DNA of 50,110 nt from positions 1 through 50,110 of the forward strand of contig NZ_BJWF01000017.1 in assembly GCF_007990225.1 (NCBI RefSeq), given 5' to 3'. How positions within the stretch are numbered: position 1 is the stretch's first letter; every line of letters begins with the position of its first letter. Of this stretch, positions 24,781 to 33,159 are shown piece after piece. Under the pieces are notes generated by a model, which was not told the DNA's origin, searched no databases, and saw only the letters and a program-made list of their open reading frames with translations. The position numbers and the translations under genes were made by a program. This stretch comes from Enterococcus villorum (GTDB lineage Bacteria > Bacillota > Bacilli > Lactobacillales > Enterococcaceae).

Positions 24781-24817
24781 TTAAGATTTCCTCCTTATGA
24801 AAATCAAAAAAATATTT

Positions 24818-24844
24818 ATTTTAAAGGGATTTCCCTTTTAAAAT
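24818..24844 (-). promoter_or_regulatory. Stem-loop at the cggR 3' end
   Basis: ATTTTAAAGGG pairs with CCCTTTTAAAAT (eleven pairs, one bulged base, four-base loop). It overlaps the cggR stop codon and precedes the gap ribosome site. Its position matches the B. subtilis stem-loop beside the cggR-gapA processing site, which protects the gapA mRNA. Confidence 0.6.
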
Positions 24845-25858
24845 CTCTTTTGCTGCGGCTTCATCTGTAATCAGCCACGTTTGTTTTGGTGCATTTTTCA
24901 TATAGGCGCGAATTGCTTTTGCTTTTGATCTACCCCCAGCAATTGCAAGAATGATGGGAATATTCGCTAAGTCTTTTAATTCGATGCCGATTCGAGGAAC
25001 TTTATAAACCACTTCTCCATTTTCATTGAAGAAATAGCCGAAAGATTCCGCTACTGCATTCGCCTGTCTCAGCATGACTAATTCTTTTTCAGTCATTTTT
25101 CGTCGTGCTGCCATATGCAACGCACGTCCAATACTATGAATAACACAATTTGCCTGACTAATCAAGTTTAAAACTTCTTGAATAGATGGTTCGTTGAGTA
25201 AAGAATTGTACGTAGCCAAACTCAATTGTTCTGGAACATATAGCGCTCGGTGATTTCCACTTGCTTTTGTAGCCATTCTAGCACTGACCGAATTTGCTTG
25301 TACAGTGACAGCTTCACCGATTCCACCCCGAGCCGGGACAAATAGATTGTGCCGTTTGTTGTTTTCCAAATTCGTTAATTGTTCAGCAACTACAGCCATG
25401 GTTGTTCCACCCATTACGGCAATGATATTATTACCTTCTGGGAGTAACAAATCTAAAGATTCATTTAATGCTTCGCCAAAAGCATCTGCCACTTTAGGTT
25501 GTTCTTCACTGTTTCCTGACACAACGATACAACGCTGATTTCCAAAATAGTCAGCCAGTTTTGTTTCGGTTTGATGCCTTCCTAAAAGTTGATCCATGAA
25601 GCGTTCAAGACTTTGATACACTTCTTTTCCTTTGTCGGTTAACATCATCCCACTCTTAGAGGCATTGATCAAATCTAATTGTTTTAATAGATCTGTTTCT
25701 GTCCGTAAGACTCGTTCTGTGATGCCCATGCTTTCTGATAAACTACGGCGTCCGATTGGTTGCATCCAATAAATATTACGTAAAATTTTATAGCGTTCCT
25801 GTAAAACCTCCATCATATCAGGTGCAACAGATTCCATCATTTTCCATTCATCTAGCAT
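24821..25858 (-). CDS. cggR: Central glycolytic genes regulator CggR
   Basis: SorC/DeoR-family repressor of the glycolytic operon, relieved by fructose 1,6-bisphosphate in Bacillus. The helix-turn-helix is in RRSLSESMGITERVLRTETD, and a sugar-phosphate-binding domain occupies the C-terminal two thirds. The open frame reaches 25912, but AAGGAG sits seven bases before the ATG at 25858 (MLDEWKMMES), and family members begin at about this point, giving 345 residues. It lies 40 bases before gap. Confidence 0.95.
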   Translation of the reverse strand: MLDEWKMMESVAPDMMEVLQERYKILRNIYWMQPIGRRSLSESMGITERVLRTETDLLKQLDLINASKSGMMLTDKGKEVYQSLERFMDQLLGRHQTETKLADYFGNQRCIVVSGNSEEQPKVADAFGEALNESLDLLLPEGNNIIAVMGGTTMAVVAEQLTNLENNKRHNLFVPARGGIGEAVTVQANSVSARMATKASGNHRALYVPEQLSLATYNSLLNEPSIQEVLNLISQANCVIHSIGRALHMAARRKMTEKELVMLRQANAVAESFGYFFNENGEVVYKVPRIGIELKDLANIPIILAIAGGRSKAKAIRAYMKNAPKQTWLITDEAAAKEILKGKSL

Positions 25859-25987
25859 AGCGATCTCCTTAGTTGGACGATATTTGTCCAATGTAGACTC
25901 AAAACGACCCATGTATGATAAAAAAAGAAATGTGACTTTCCTACTTTTAAAAATATTAAAAAGGAAAATCTCAACCTCACGTCTGTA

Positions 25988-26016
25988 AGTCTAACAGTTT
26001 TGTTCGGTTTTTTCAA
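25988..26016 (-). promoter_or_regulatory. Promoter of the cggR-gap operon
   Basis: On the minus strand -35 TTGAAA (26011-26016) and -10 TAGACT (25988-25993) are 17 bases apart. The leader before the preferred cggR start is about 120 bases. I did not find the B. subtilis-type CGGGAC direct repeats. Confidence 0.6.
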
Positions 26017-26021
26017 CAAAA

Positions 26022-26056
26022 AAGACTAGAAAAACTTGTCATTTTTTTCTAGTCTT
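26022..26056 (-). terminator. rpoN terminator
   Basis: AAGACTAGAAAAA pairs perfectly with TTTTTCTAGTCTT, with a T-run on the minus strand. It separates rpoN from the cggR promoter, and its T-run abuts the cggR -35 region. Confidence 0.88.
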
Positions 26057-26064
26057 AAATTTTA

Positions 26065-27408
26065 TTATTTATCGTAACGTTTTCTTTTTGATGAACTTGG
26101 GATTCCTAACAAATCTCGATACTTTGCCACAGTCCTTCTGGAAATTAAGATTTCATCTTTTTTTAATAATTCCACAATCTTTTGATCAGAAAGGGGTTTA
26201 CTTTTATCTTCTTGAGAAACTAGTTCTTGAATTTTCTTTTGCACGGTATCTGCTGAAAACTCTTCGGCTGTTTCAGTATTCACTTGCTGAATTCTTGTGG
26301 TAAAGAATTTTTTCAATTCAAACACACCAAATGTTGTTTCTAAATACTTTCCGTTGACTGCTCGACTCACAGTAGATTCGTGAACTTCGATTTCTTTTGC
26401 TACTTCTTTTAAAGTTAGTGGTTTGATTGGTCTATTTTTATCTGTAAAAAAAGCTTGCTGATGCGAAACAATGATTTGTGCTACCCGCAAGATCGTATCT
26501 CCACGTTGTAGAATCGTTTTTTTCAGCCAGTCAAATTCTTGTTTGCGTTCTTTCAAATACGCCTGTGTTTCTTTGTCCGCTTTTTTTTGCATTTGATTAA
26601 AATATGTTTCTTGAAAGCGTACGTCTGGTTGATTTCCTCGTTTGGACACCACTCGTATATTTTCATTTTGATCCACGATCACTTTTACATCGGGAATAAT
26701 ATATAATTCATCGCTACGATCAAAGATACGACCAGGGCTTGGGCTAAGGGTTTGAATATAGTCAAAAATTCGTTGCACTTCACTTAATTCAATCGAAAAA
26801 CGTTGCGCAATTTCTTTCCATTTACGATCGACTAATAAGTCAAAACATTCTTCCAAAACAATGTAAGCTAATTCTGGTGCGAAGTCATCTCTTTCTGTTT
26901 GTAACATCAAACATTCTTGTAAACTTCTTGCCCCAACACCAGCTGGTTCGAGTTGTTGCACCAATGTTAGTGCATCAAGAATTTCAATTGAAGTAGCACT
27001 CATCTTTTCTTGTGCTTCTTTCAAATCAATAGTCAGAAAGCCATTTAAATCAATATATTCAACTAAATATAAAACCAGTTTACGTAAAAAAGTATCCCGA
27101 TAATTTAAGTGAATCTGATCAATCAGTGATTCAAACAAAGAAATACTTGTATCTGGAATTTGATTTAAGTAATTAGTTTCTTCACTTTCATTCGAAGTTC
27201 TTATTTTTTGATAATCCGATTGCCATTCTGGTTCTACAACTTCTACTAAGGGATTTTCCAGCGCTTGGTTTTCAACAAATGCCAATAGCTCTTCACTGTT
27301 ATATTGCAAAACTTGAATGGACTGTTGCAGTTGTTGTGTCATGGCTAATTTCTGTGTTTGTTGTTGTTTTTGTGAAAAATTTTGTTGAAATTTCATTTTT
27401 TTGTCCAT
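26065..27408 (-). CDS. rpoN: RNA polymerase sigma-54 factor
   Basis: Sigma-54, 447 residues. The Gln-rich activator-interacting region I is at the N-terminus (MTQQLQQSIQVLQYNSEELL), the core-binding region is central, the helix-turn-helix is at about 345-370 (VHESTVSRAVNGKYLET) and the RpoN box ISRRTVAKYRDLLGIP is near the end. In enterococci it drives PTS operons with LevR-type activators. The start is either the ATG at 27408, with AAGGGGA directly adjacent, or the ATG four codons later, which has better spacing. Confidence 0.97.
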   Translation of the reverse strand: MDKKMKFQQNFSQKQQQTQKLAMTQQLQQSIQVLQYNSEELLAFVENQALENPLVEVVEPEWQSDYQKIRTSNESEETNYLNQIPDTSISLFESLIDQIHLNYRDTFLRKLVLYLVEYIDLNGFLTIDLKEAQEKMSATSIEILDALTLVQQLEPAGVGARSLQECLMLQTERDDFAPELAYIVLEECFDLLVDRKWKEIAQRFSIELSEVQRIFDYIQTLSPSPGRIFDRSDELYIIPDVKVIVDQNENIRVVSKRGNQPDVRFQETYFNQMQKKADKETQAYLKERKQEFDWLKKTILQRGDTILRVAQIIVSHQQAFFTDKNRPIKPLTLKEVAKEIEVHESTVSRAVNGKYLETTFGVFELKKFFTTRIQQVNTETAEEFSADTVQKKIQELVSQEDKSKPLSDQKIVELLKKDEILISRRTVAKYRDLLGIPSSSKRKRYDK

Positions 27409-27455
27409 TCCCCTTGTAATTTTTTTTTGGTTTCGTTACAATTGTTCCAGTGCTT

Positions 27456-27526
27456 GCGTCCTTAGTGTAGTGGATATCACGTAAGATTCCGGTTCTTGAG
27501 ACGGGGGTTCGATTCCCTCAGGACGC
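27456..27526 (+). tRNA. tRNA-Arg (anticodon CCG)
   Basis: 71 bases. The acceptor stem GCGTCCT / AGGACGC is perfect. The anticodon stem TAAGA / TCTTG holds the loop TTCCGGT, giving anticodon CCG (reads CGG). The T arm GGGGG-TTCGATT-CCCTC is intact. The CCA end is not encoded. Confidence 0.93.
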
Positions 27527-27581
27527 GTCTATTGTTATCTTAGCATATTTGTGAAAATTTTGCTTTCTAAATTTTATAGTG

Positions 27582-27632
27582 AAAAAAGTGGGACATTATC
27601 AGAAGAACTTCTGGTAAATATCCCACTTTTTT
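27582..27632. terminator. Terminator after tRNA-Arg
   Basis: AAAAAAGTGGGA pairs with TCCCACTTTTTT, and the loop holds an inner hairpin CAGAAG / CTTCTG. The next stretch to 27783 shows no gene. Confidence 0.85.
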
Positions 27633-27783
27633 GATTTTAGGAAACATAAAAAGCTCTTCATTTGCTAAGAATTAAGTAACAAAAAGCAATCAAAAAGAAA
27701 GTGCTTGATGTTTGAAGATTGGTCGGATAACTGTAAAAACGCTTCAAAAATCTTTTTTTCTGAATACTTTATTATTCTTCCTC

Positions 27784-28431
27784 TTAATGATGATTGGGTT
27801 CACCATTCATTCGTTTCATGGATTCGTCATAGTTTAGGTGGATTAAGTCTTTTATGTCTGTAGGAATTGAATCCCATGAAATTAGTCTTGCTTCTTTAAC
27901 ATAGAGACCCTTGTGCTTCACTATCGCATATTTTTTTTCATCCGTTGTTTCTCCTACTGAAAAAGTTAACCATGTCCCATGACCAAAAGCGTCATTTACT
28001 ACCCAGAATTCGGTAGAACCATCTATATTTCCCAGTGGGAGAGTTGTATAACCTGTTTGTGATTTTAGAATCGGATTAAATCTGTCTAGCCACTCATTTT
28101 TATATTGAAAATTTATTAGAAAAAAAGAGAAAAATACAATAAATAAAAAGAGAATTAAAAAAAAGCTGTTCATACTCACTTTATGTTTCATTTGTTGTGT
28201 GCCACCAGTAGTAATGGGAATACACTCATTTGGAGGAATATCTAATGTTTCATGAAGAAGCGCTAACATTTCTAAATCCGGAGCTGTTCTGTTGTTTTCC
28301 CAACTAGAGATTGTTTTATCTGAGACACCTATTCTGGCTCCTAGTTCTTTTTGAGTTAAATTGTTTAATTTACGGTATTTTTTTATCATTCCATCTATGG
28401 ACAACCCACACCACTCACCTATTCCTATCAA
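27784..28431 (-). CDS. Membrane-anchored XRE-type regulator
   Basis: About 215 residues. An XRE helix-turn-helix lies at about residues 16-70 (NNLTQKELGARIGVSDKTIS, then WENNRTAPDLEML). It is followed by a hydrophobic segment (about 87-107) and an extracellular domain of about 105 residues with no family I recognise. It is divergent from the bacteriocin transport genes, so it probably senses an external signal, perhaps the bacteriocin or envelope damage, and controls them. The start is uncertain: TTG at 28431, TTG at 28404 (after AGGTGAG) or ATG at 28389. Confidence 0.8.
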   Translation of the reverse strand: MIGIGEWCGLSIDGMIKKYRKLNNLTQKELGARIGVSDKTISSWENNRTAPDLEMLALLHETLDIPPNECIPITTGGTQQMKHKVSMNSFFLILFLFIVFFSFFLINFQYKNEWLDRFNPILKSQTGYTTLPLGNIDGSTEFWVVNDAFGHGTWLTFSVGETTDEKKYAIVKHKGLYVKEARLISWDSIPTDIKDLIHLNYDESMKRMNGEPNHH

Positions 28432-28547
28432 TTTCTATGTATTATAGACTTATTCTACAGATCATATACTGAAAAGTCATTATCATTTCGTTGAAAATAT
28501 TTTACTATTTACATGTGATTTAAAATTTCATAAAGGAATGAAGCAAA

Positions 28548-30581
28548 TTGACCAACAAATTTTTGAAATATTTTTTATGTTTTCTTTTTATTTTGGTAAC
28601 TATCGCCATATCTTTTTCAAAAATTAATCAACAAAATTTGAATAAAACAGTGCATACTTTTAATCATACTACTAATTATTCTCCGTTACGTGTGCCAAAA
28701 ATTTTTGTTCAAGAATCAGAATATCGACAACTCATTTCTCTATTTGAAACTCTTTCTTTAAAGAACGATATCCCTTATATGAAAAAAGTGACAAATGAAT
28801 CAAATGAAATAAAAGAAGGTTTTAATTTTAAAATCAGACCTAAATTAGAAATTACTTTCTATTATCAAAACCAAAAAGAACCAACAAATTTTAAGCTGCC
28901 GTTCTCGAATACCCGTTTTCTAATCGAAAACATCCAGCAATCAATCACCAAAAAAGAATTCGAAGGGGAATTTTTTTTATTAACTTCTGATAAAGAAAAA
29001 TATGAGATTTACGCAAAAGGTTTCGCAAAAGGATATAACAAAATTTTCCAGACAACTTATGAGGTTGATGTGTTTAGTGATTTTAATAATGAATTAAATT
29101 ATTCACCTATATCGAGTACTGATTTATATCATTTTTCTTCTTATGTTCAAATTGGGATCTTATTTTTTGTCTTTGCATTAGGATCTTATTATTTCATACT
29201 AATTAAAGAAATCCATTTACTATCCAATTATGGCTTTTCTGTGAAACATATCATGCATACGTTAATTGGTAAAACTACTATGTTTTTTCTACTATGTGTA
29301 GTGTCCATTGAATCATTCTTGATGTGGAAGATGTTCCGAGAACAATTTCTACCATATACTTTTTTACTCACACTATTGTTAGGAGGTTCCTATTTCATTT
29401 CACTTATTTTTATTTATTTAATTATCAAGTTGCCCTCCATGAAAAAAAGACTTAAATATCTCCAATTTCTAACCTTTACTGTCACTCTACTTTTTTCTTT
29501 TATTTTAGCCATAACAAGTACAAACTTGTCTGAAATTATCTTAGCAACAACAAATTTATGGAATACATATGAAGTACCTAGCGAAATTGTTTCTGAAAAT
29601 TATGAAGTATTTTATCCCTTAACTATAGGAAAGAACCACATAGAGTTTATCTATGCAAATCAGCTTCAAAAACACATGGATGATTCATTATACGAATCAT
29701 TAAATGAACAAGGAAGTATACTTGTCAATTTATCTGATTATCATATAAAGGAAAATGAAATCTTTGGTAGAGGAATTAAAGTAAATCCTAATTACCTTAA
29801 GAAATTTCAAATTCTCGATGAAAAAGGAGAACGGATTTATATTGATGAACAAGAACAGAAACACATCCTTTTGATTCCTGAGCGTTACAAAGAAAAAGAC
29901 TTGAGAAATGAATTAGAAGAAGTGATTAGTTACTATAACGATTTTTATCAACAAAAGACAAAAGTTTATTATATTCAGGATAATCAATCTATATATACGT
30001 TCACTTTACATGATCCGTGGATTGACGATTACCCTTTTATAGAGATTTTGACACTTAAGAATAGTACCTTTTGGGAAAGAAATATCATTAATGGTGATAG
30101 TTCTCCCCCCTTAAAAGTAAAGGCAGATCCAACAAACAGGAAAAAAATTTTAAAGCTAGTGGAAAAAAATCAGCTGAGTGATAATTTACAGCTATTGTTT
30201 CCTTATACTAAGGCAGAAGAAATCGTAGTTAAAATGATAAGCAAATCTTTAGGTCAGTTAATTAGCATTTTTATTGTAACAATGATTTCGTTTATTTCTT
30301 TAAGTTTTTTAGTACTAAGCATTCTGTTCATTTATAACAAAAGAACAATTGCTTTATTAAGATTAAGTGGTTTTTCCCTCTTGTCTACGTACCGTACACT
30401 ATTCATACAAATCTTCTTTAAATGGGGCTTAGCAACTATATTTATGTTTATTTTTTGGGAAAGTGATTTAAAGATCATTATAAATATGATCATTTTTATA
30501 ATGATTGATTTAAGTATGACCATTGTCTTTTTACTGTATATCGAAAAAAAGAATAATCTATTTATACTTTCAGGATGGTGA
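28548..30581 (+). CDS. Bacteriocin-associated integral membrane protein (DUF1430-like)
   Basis: 677 residues, low GC. An N-terminal membrane segment (about 6-24), an extracellular part, three membrane segments (about 195-315), a second long extracellular part (about 320-560) and C-terminal membrane segments give an FtsX/MacB-like layout. This type accompanies lactococcin-972-group bacteriocins and, with the ATPase, is thought to export the bacteriocin or give immunity. The start is a TTG at 28548 with AAAGGA upstream. Its stop is five bases before the ATPase ATG. Confidence 0.85.
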   Translation: MTNKFLKYFLCFLFILVTIAISFSKINQQNLNKTVHTFNHTTNYSPLRVPKIFVQESEYRQLISLFETLSLKNDIPYMKKVTNESNEIKEGFNFKIRPKLEITFYYQNQKEPTNFKLPFSNTRFLIENIQQSITKKEFEGEFFLLTSDKEKYEIYAKGFAKGYNKIFQTTYEVDVFSDFNNELNYSPISSTDLYHFSSYVQIGILFFVFALGSYYFILIKEIHLLSNYGFSVKHIMHTLIGKTTMFFLLCVVSIESFLMWKMFREQFLPYTFLLTLLLGGSYFISLIFIYLIIKLPSMKKRLKYLQFLTFTVTLLFSFILAITSTNLSEIILATTNLWNTYEVPSEIVSENYEVFYPLTIGKNHIEFIYANQLQKHMDDSLYESLNEQGSILVNLSDYHIKENEIFGRGIKVNPNYLKKFQILDEKGERIYIDEQEQKHILLIPERYKEKDLRNELEEVISYYNDFYQQKTKVYYIQDNQSIYTFTLHDPWIDDYPFIEILTLKNSTFWERNIINGDSSPPLKVKADPTNRKKILKLVEKNQLSDNLQLLFPYTKAEEIVVKMISKSLGQLISIFIVTMISFISLSFLVLSILFIYNKRTIALLRLSGFSLLSTYRTLFIQIFFKWGLATIFMFIFWESDLKIIINMIIFIMIDLSMTIVFLLYIEKKNNLFILSGW

Positions 30582-30585
30582 CCGT

Positions 30586-31224
30586 ATGTCAGAAATTTTT
30601 TCTATAAAAAATGCTACAAAAAAAATCAATAATCAACAACTTTTTCAGTTAGATAATTTTTCTGCTAACAAAGGAGAACTTATCACGATTCTAGGGAAGA
30701 GTGGTGCTGGAAAAAGCACATTGTTAAATATTTTGGGTTTAAATCAAACATTTACTTCTGGAACATTTCATATGTTTGGTCAGCCTGTAAACAAAATGAC
30801 GAGGAAAGAAAAGACGAAGATTAAAAGAAATGAAATCTCTTTTTTATTTCAAGATTTTGGTTTGATTGAATATGAAACAATTGATTTTAATTTGAATATT
30901 GGGTTGAAATTTAAAAAAATGTCTCTAAAAGAAAAGAATTTATTAAAGATTGAGACCTTGAAGAAAATCAATTTAAAAAAGGATTTAAAAACTCCCGTAT
31001 ATTTACTATCTGGAGGGGAAAAACAACGAATTGCCTTGGCTAGAACTTTGCTGAAAGGTGGAAGTATCATTCTTGCAGATGAACCTACAGGATCGTTAGA
31101 TGAATCCAACAAAAAGATAGTGTTCAGTCTTTTGAAAGAGTTAGTTGCCAAAGATTTTTTAGTTATAGTAGTAACGCATGATACCGAGTTAGCCAACTTA
31201 GGAACAAAGTGTATGATGCTTTAA
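30586..31224 (+). CDS. ABC transporter ATP-binding protein, lactococcin-972 group
   Basis: 212 residues from the ATG at 30586 (MSEIFSIKNATKK), which follows AGGATGGTG; the frame extends upstream into the permease gene. Walker A is GKSGAGKSTLLN, the Q-loop FLFQDFGL, the signature LSGGEKQRIALAR, Walker B ILADEPTGSLD, and the H-loop VVTHDTE. It resembles LolD/MacB-type ATPases and would power the preceding membrane protein. Confidence 0.93.
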   Translation: MSEIFSIKNATKKINNQQLFQLDNFSANKGELITILGKSGAGKSTLLNILGLNQTFTSGTFHMFGQPVNKMTRKEKTKIKRNEISFLFQDFGLIEYETIDFNLNIGLKFKKMSLKEKNLLKIETLKKINLKKDLKTPVYLLSGGEKQRIALARTLLKGGSIILADEPTGSLDESNKKIVFSLLKELVAKDFLVIVVTHDTELANLGTKCMML

Positions 31225-31250
31225 TTTTAATAGAAACGAGGAAAGCTAAA

Positions 31251-31679
31251 ATGAAAAAAATAGGATTGAATTTTTTTATTGTTATTGTAACAGCTTTGGC
31301 TCTTTCAACTATTTCAGAAAAAGTTTCAGCTACTGAAGTATCAGGAGAAATAAATGATTCTTCGACAGAGCCAGGTTACATTCATTTTGATGCGAAAGGT
31401 AATATTATAGATTCACATGTGTCAAAAACTACCAGTTCTAGAGCTACAATTAATCATAGTTCTGGGAGATGGGTCTATTATTCGGAAAAATCAGGAAATA
31501 AAAAATTAGGGAATTCTAATCACTACAGACGTGATTACAACAGGCATGGTGCAAAAGCAAAAGTAGGAAGTGCTGTAAAATCAGCAAATGCTACAAATAA
31601 AAAGTGGGCATATGCACAAGCCTCCGGAGGGAAAAATGATACTTTTTCTTGTTGGTATAATCCAACTGGATGGTATTAG
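31251..31679 (+). CDS. Lactococcin 972-family bacteriocin precursor
   Basis: 142 residues from the ATG at 31251 (MKKIGLN), with GAGG upstream. A Sec signal peptide ends at about residue 27 (EKVSA). The mature part, about 115 residues, ends in a Gly/Tyr/Trp/His-rich domain with SGRWVYYS, NHYRRDYNRHGAKA, KKWAYAQASGG and the aromatic end FSCWYNPTGWY. It resembles lactococcin 972, which blocks septum formation through lipid II, but carries an extra polar segment of about 40 residues after the signal peptide. It is the last gene of the unit, followed by a terminator. Confidence 0.82.
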   Translation: MKKIGLNFFIVIVTALALSTISEKVSATEVSGEINDSSTEPGYIHFDAKGNIIDSHVSKTTSSRATINHSSGRWVYYSEKSGNKKLGNSNHYRRDYNRHGAKAKVGSAVKSANATNKKWAYAQASGGKNDTFSCWYNPTGWY

Positions 31680-31733
31680 AAATTTGAACTAACTCGTATA
31701 TCTATGCGTTACTCTATTTAATATCCTCTAAAT

Positions 31734-31779
31734 AAAAAATATGAATAAAAAATCCATAGATTTTCTATTCATATTTTTT
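31734..31779. terminator. Terminator after the bacteriocin gene
   Basis: AAAAAATATGAATA and TATTCATATTTTTT arms, with a further AAAATC / GATTTT extension. AT-rich but long, and it ends in a T-run on the plus strand. Confidence 0.8.
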
Positions 31780-31921
31780 ATTATTTTTAGTCTGTGCTCC
31801 TCAAAAATAACATACATACTCCAGATTAAATGTTAGCGACTAGGGTAAGTTTATTTTGTCAGGAAAACAGTCTGGTACAACAAGCTCATATCCCTCCGAA
31901 AAAATTTTAAAAGGAGAAAAT

Positions 31922-31969
31922 ATGTTTATAAAACGTCATCCTTCTAGTATTTTTCCATACGATAACTGA
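31922..31969 (+). CDS. Possible 15-residue peptide gene
   Basis: The sequence AAAAGGAGAAAAT directly precedes an ATG that opens MFIKRHPSSIFPYDN and then stops. The ribosome site is as good as any in the window. It could be a peptide signal, a leader peptide or the surviving start of a lost gene. No family can be assigned. Confidence 0.3.
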   Translation: MFIKRHPSSIFPYDN

Positions 31970-32048
31970 ATATTTGATATGAACTATTTTTTTCTCTCTG
32001 CTATCTATCTTTTGTCTGACATTTTTTTCTCTGCCTTCATCAATTGAC

Positions 32049-32282
32049 TCAATTTTTACTAGCAGAAGAAGATGGTTGGATCTCATCAATAAACCGATTA
32101 AGAGAAACAGCCAAAAATAAAATAGCGAAACTAGAAATGAGAGTTGCTCCTAAAAATTCTACTACAAAGGCCTCTCCAAAAATCCCTCTATCTGAGAGAA
32201 AACTGGATACGATTAATGGAACAGCAAATAAACTAAATCCTGCAAATAAATTAATCATTAGTTTTAAGATTGGTTTAATCAT
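32049..32282 (-). CDS. Small two-helix membrane protein, function unknown
   Basis: 77 residues, with two membrane segments (about 8-29 and 44-62) and a charged, Ser-rich C-terminal tail (NRFIDEIQPSSSASKN). The ribosome site AAGGAGATATAG before the ATG is strong, so expression is likely. It lies beside the bacteriocin operon on the opposite strand. An immunity or accessory role is possible but rests on location alone. Confidence 0.6.
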   Translation of the reverse strand: MIKPILKLMINLFAGFSLFAVPLIVSSFLSDRGIFGEAFVVEFLGATLISSFAILFLAVSLNRFIDEIQPSSSASKN

Positions 32283-32393
32283 CTATATCTCCTTACACTC
32301 TTTTTCACTAAAAAATTACACGACTTTCTCCATATATATGGATAAATAACTAGCAAAGAAAAATTTTCTTCTTTCATTACATATTTTTTTCAC

Positions 32394-32423
32394 ATTATTA
32401 TCATTGATACCGATGACAATAAT
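32394..32423. promoter_or_regulatory. Dyad in the intergenic gap
   Basis: ATTATTATCAT and ATGACAATAAT form an inverted repeat with one mismatch and an eight-base spacer, upstream of the small membrane protein. It looks like a repressor site, with some likeness to a Fur-type box. The surrounding 32283-32583 holds no gene. Confidence 0.35.
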
Positions 32424-32583
32424 AGTTTAAATGAATAACATCCTGAATGAAATCTTTATTTTATTCTATTGAACATTTTTTATCTCATTTTTTTCGTGCC
32501 TTCTTTCTTCATTATTCATTTTTGTCTATTCAATTCTCTATAATTTGTAGCAAGATTACTAGGAGAATTTTGTAGTTTTACAA

Positions 32584-32620
32584 ATAAAAAAAAGACTCTT
32601 AAAAGGAATCAAGAGCCTTT
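32584..32620 (-). terminator. Terminator of the PTS operon
   Basis: On the minus strand AAAGGCTCTT pairs with AAGAGTCTTT (one G-T pair), followed by a run of seven or more T. It lies just after the GrdB-like gene. Confidence 0.85.
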
Positions 32621-32629
32621 CTTCTTCAT

Positions 32630-33147
32630 TTAAAATAAAAGATCATTTTCCATTACATCTAAGGTTTGGCCATTTGCTAGAATAGTGACGCATTCGACCA
32701 TATTTTTATAAGACTGATTTAATCCAATTCCACCTTTTTTAGGCATTTTAATGATTGGAATGAACGTGCGGTATTCTTCTACCGCTGGATTTTCAATCGA
32801 CATGGCTGCTACCGCAGGAATACCTGCTTGTTGAAATGCCAGAGCTAGCTTACCAGCCATTTCTCCAAAATAAGGATAGTGCATTGCTGGTCCACATAAA
32901 ACAGCATCTGCTTCAAATTTTTTGGCAAACCCAATAAATTTTTGTTTGACTTCTTCTGGATGGTCTAAATAGTAACGATCCCCACAGTAAAGGGTTGCGA
33001 TAATCGTCGCCTTCTTTTCTTTGAATAGAGGGGCCAAGGTTTCACCTGGACCCATGGCCACTTTTTCCCACCAGGAGGTAATTGCGCTTGTTCATCGCTC
33101 CCCATTCCCGCCATGACATGATTCAAAATTAAAATAATTTTTTTCAT
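32630..33147 (-). pseudogene. GrdB-like reductase-family protein, frameshifted
   Basis: Starts as MKKIILILNHVMAGMGSDEQ and AQLPPGGK, typical of the glycine/sarcosine/betaine reductase component B family, then loses frame. The rest (MGPGETLAPLF to the end, with DAVLCGPAMHYPYFGEMAG and AAMSIENPAVEEYR) is in the -1 frame. One extra A in the AAAAA tract near 33070 would restore it. Alternatively G-AAA-AAG is a plausible -1 slip site with a small CCA-GGT / ACC-TGG hairpin downstream. No selenocysteine codon is seen. It is the last gene of the PTS operon. Its role is unknown. Confidence 0.75.
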
Positions 33148-33159
33148 AATGCTCTCCTT

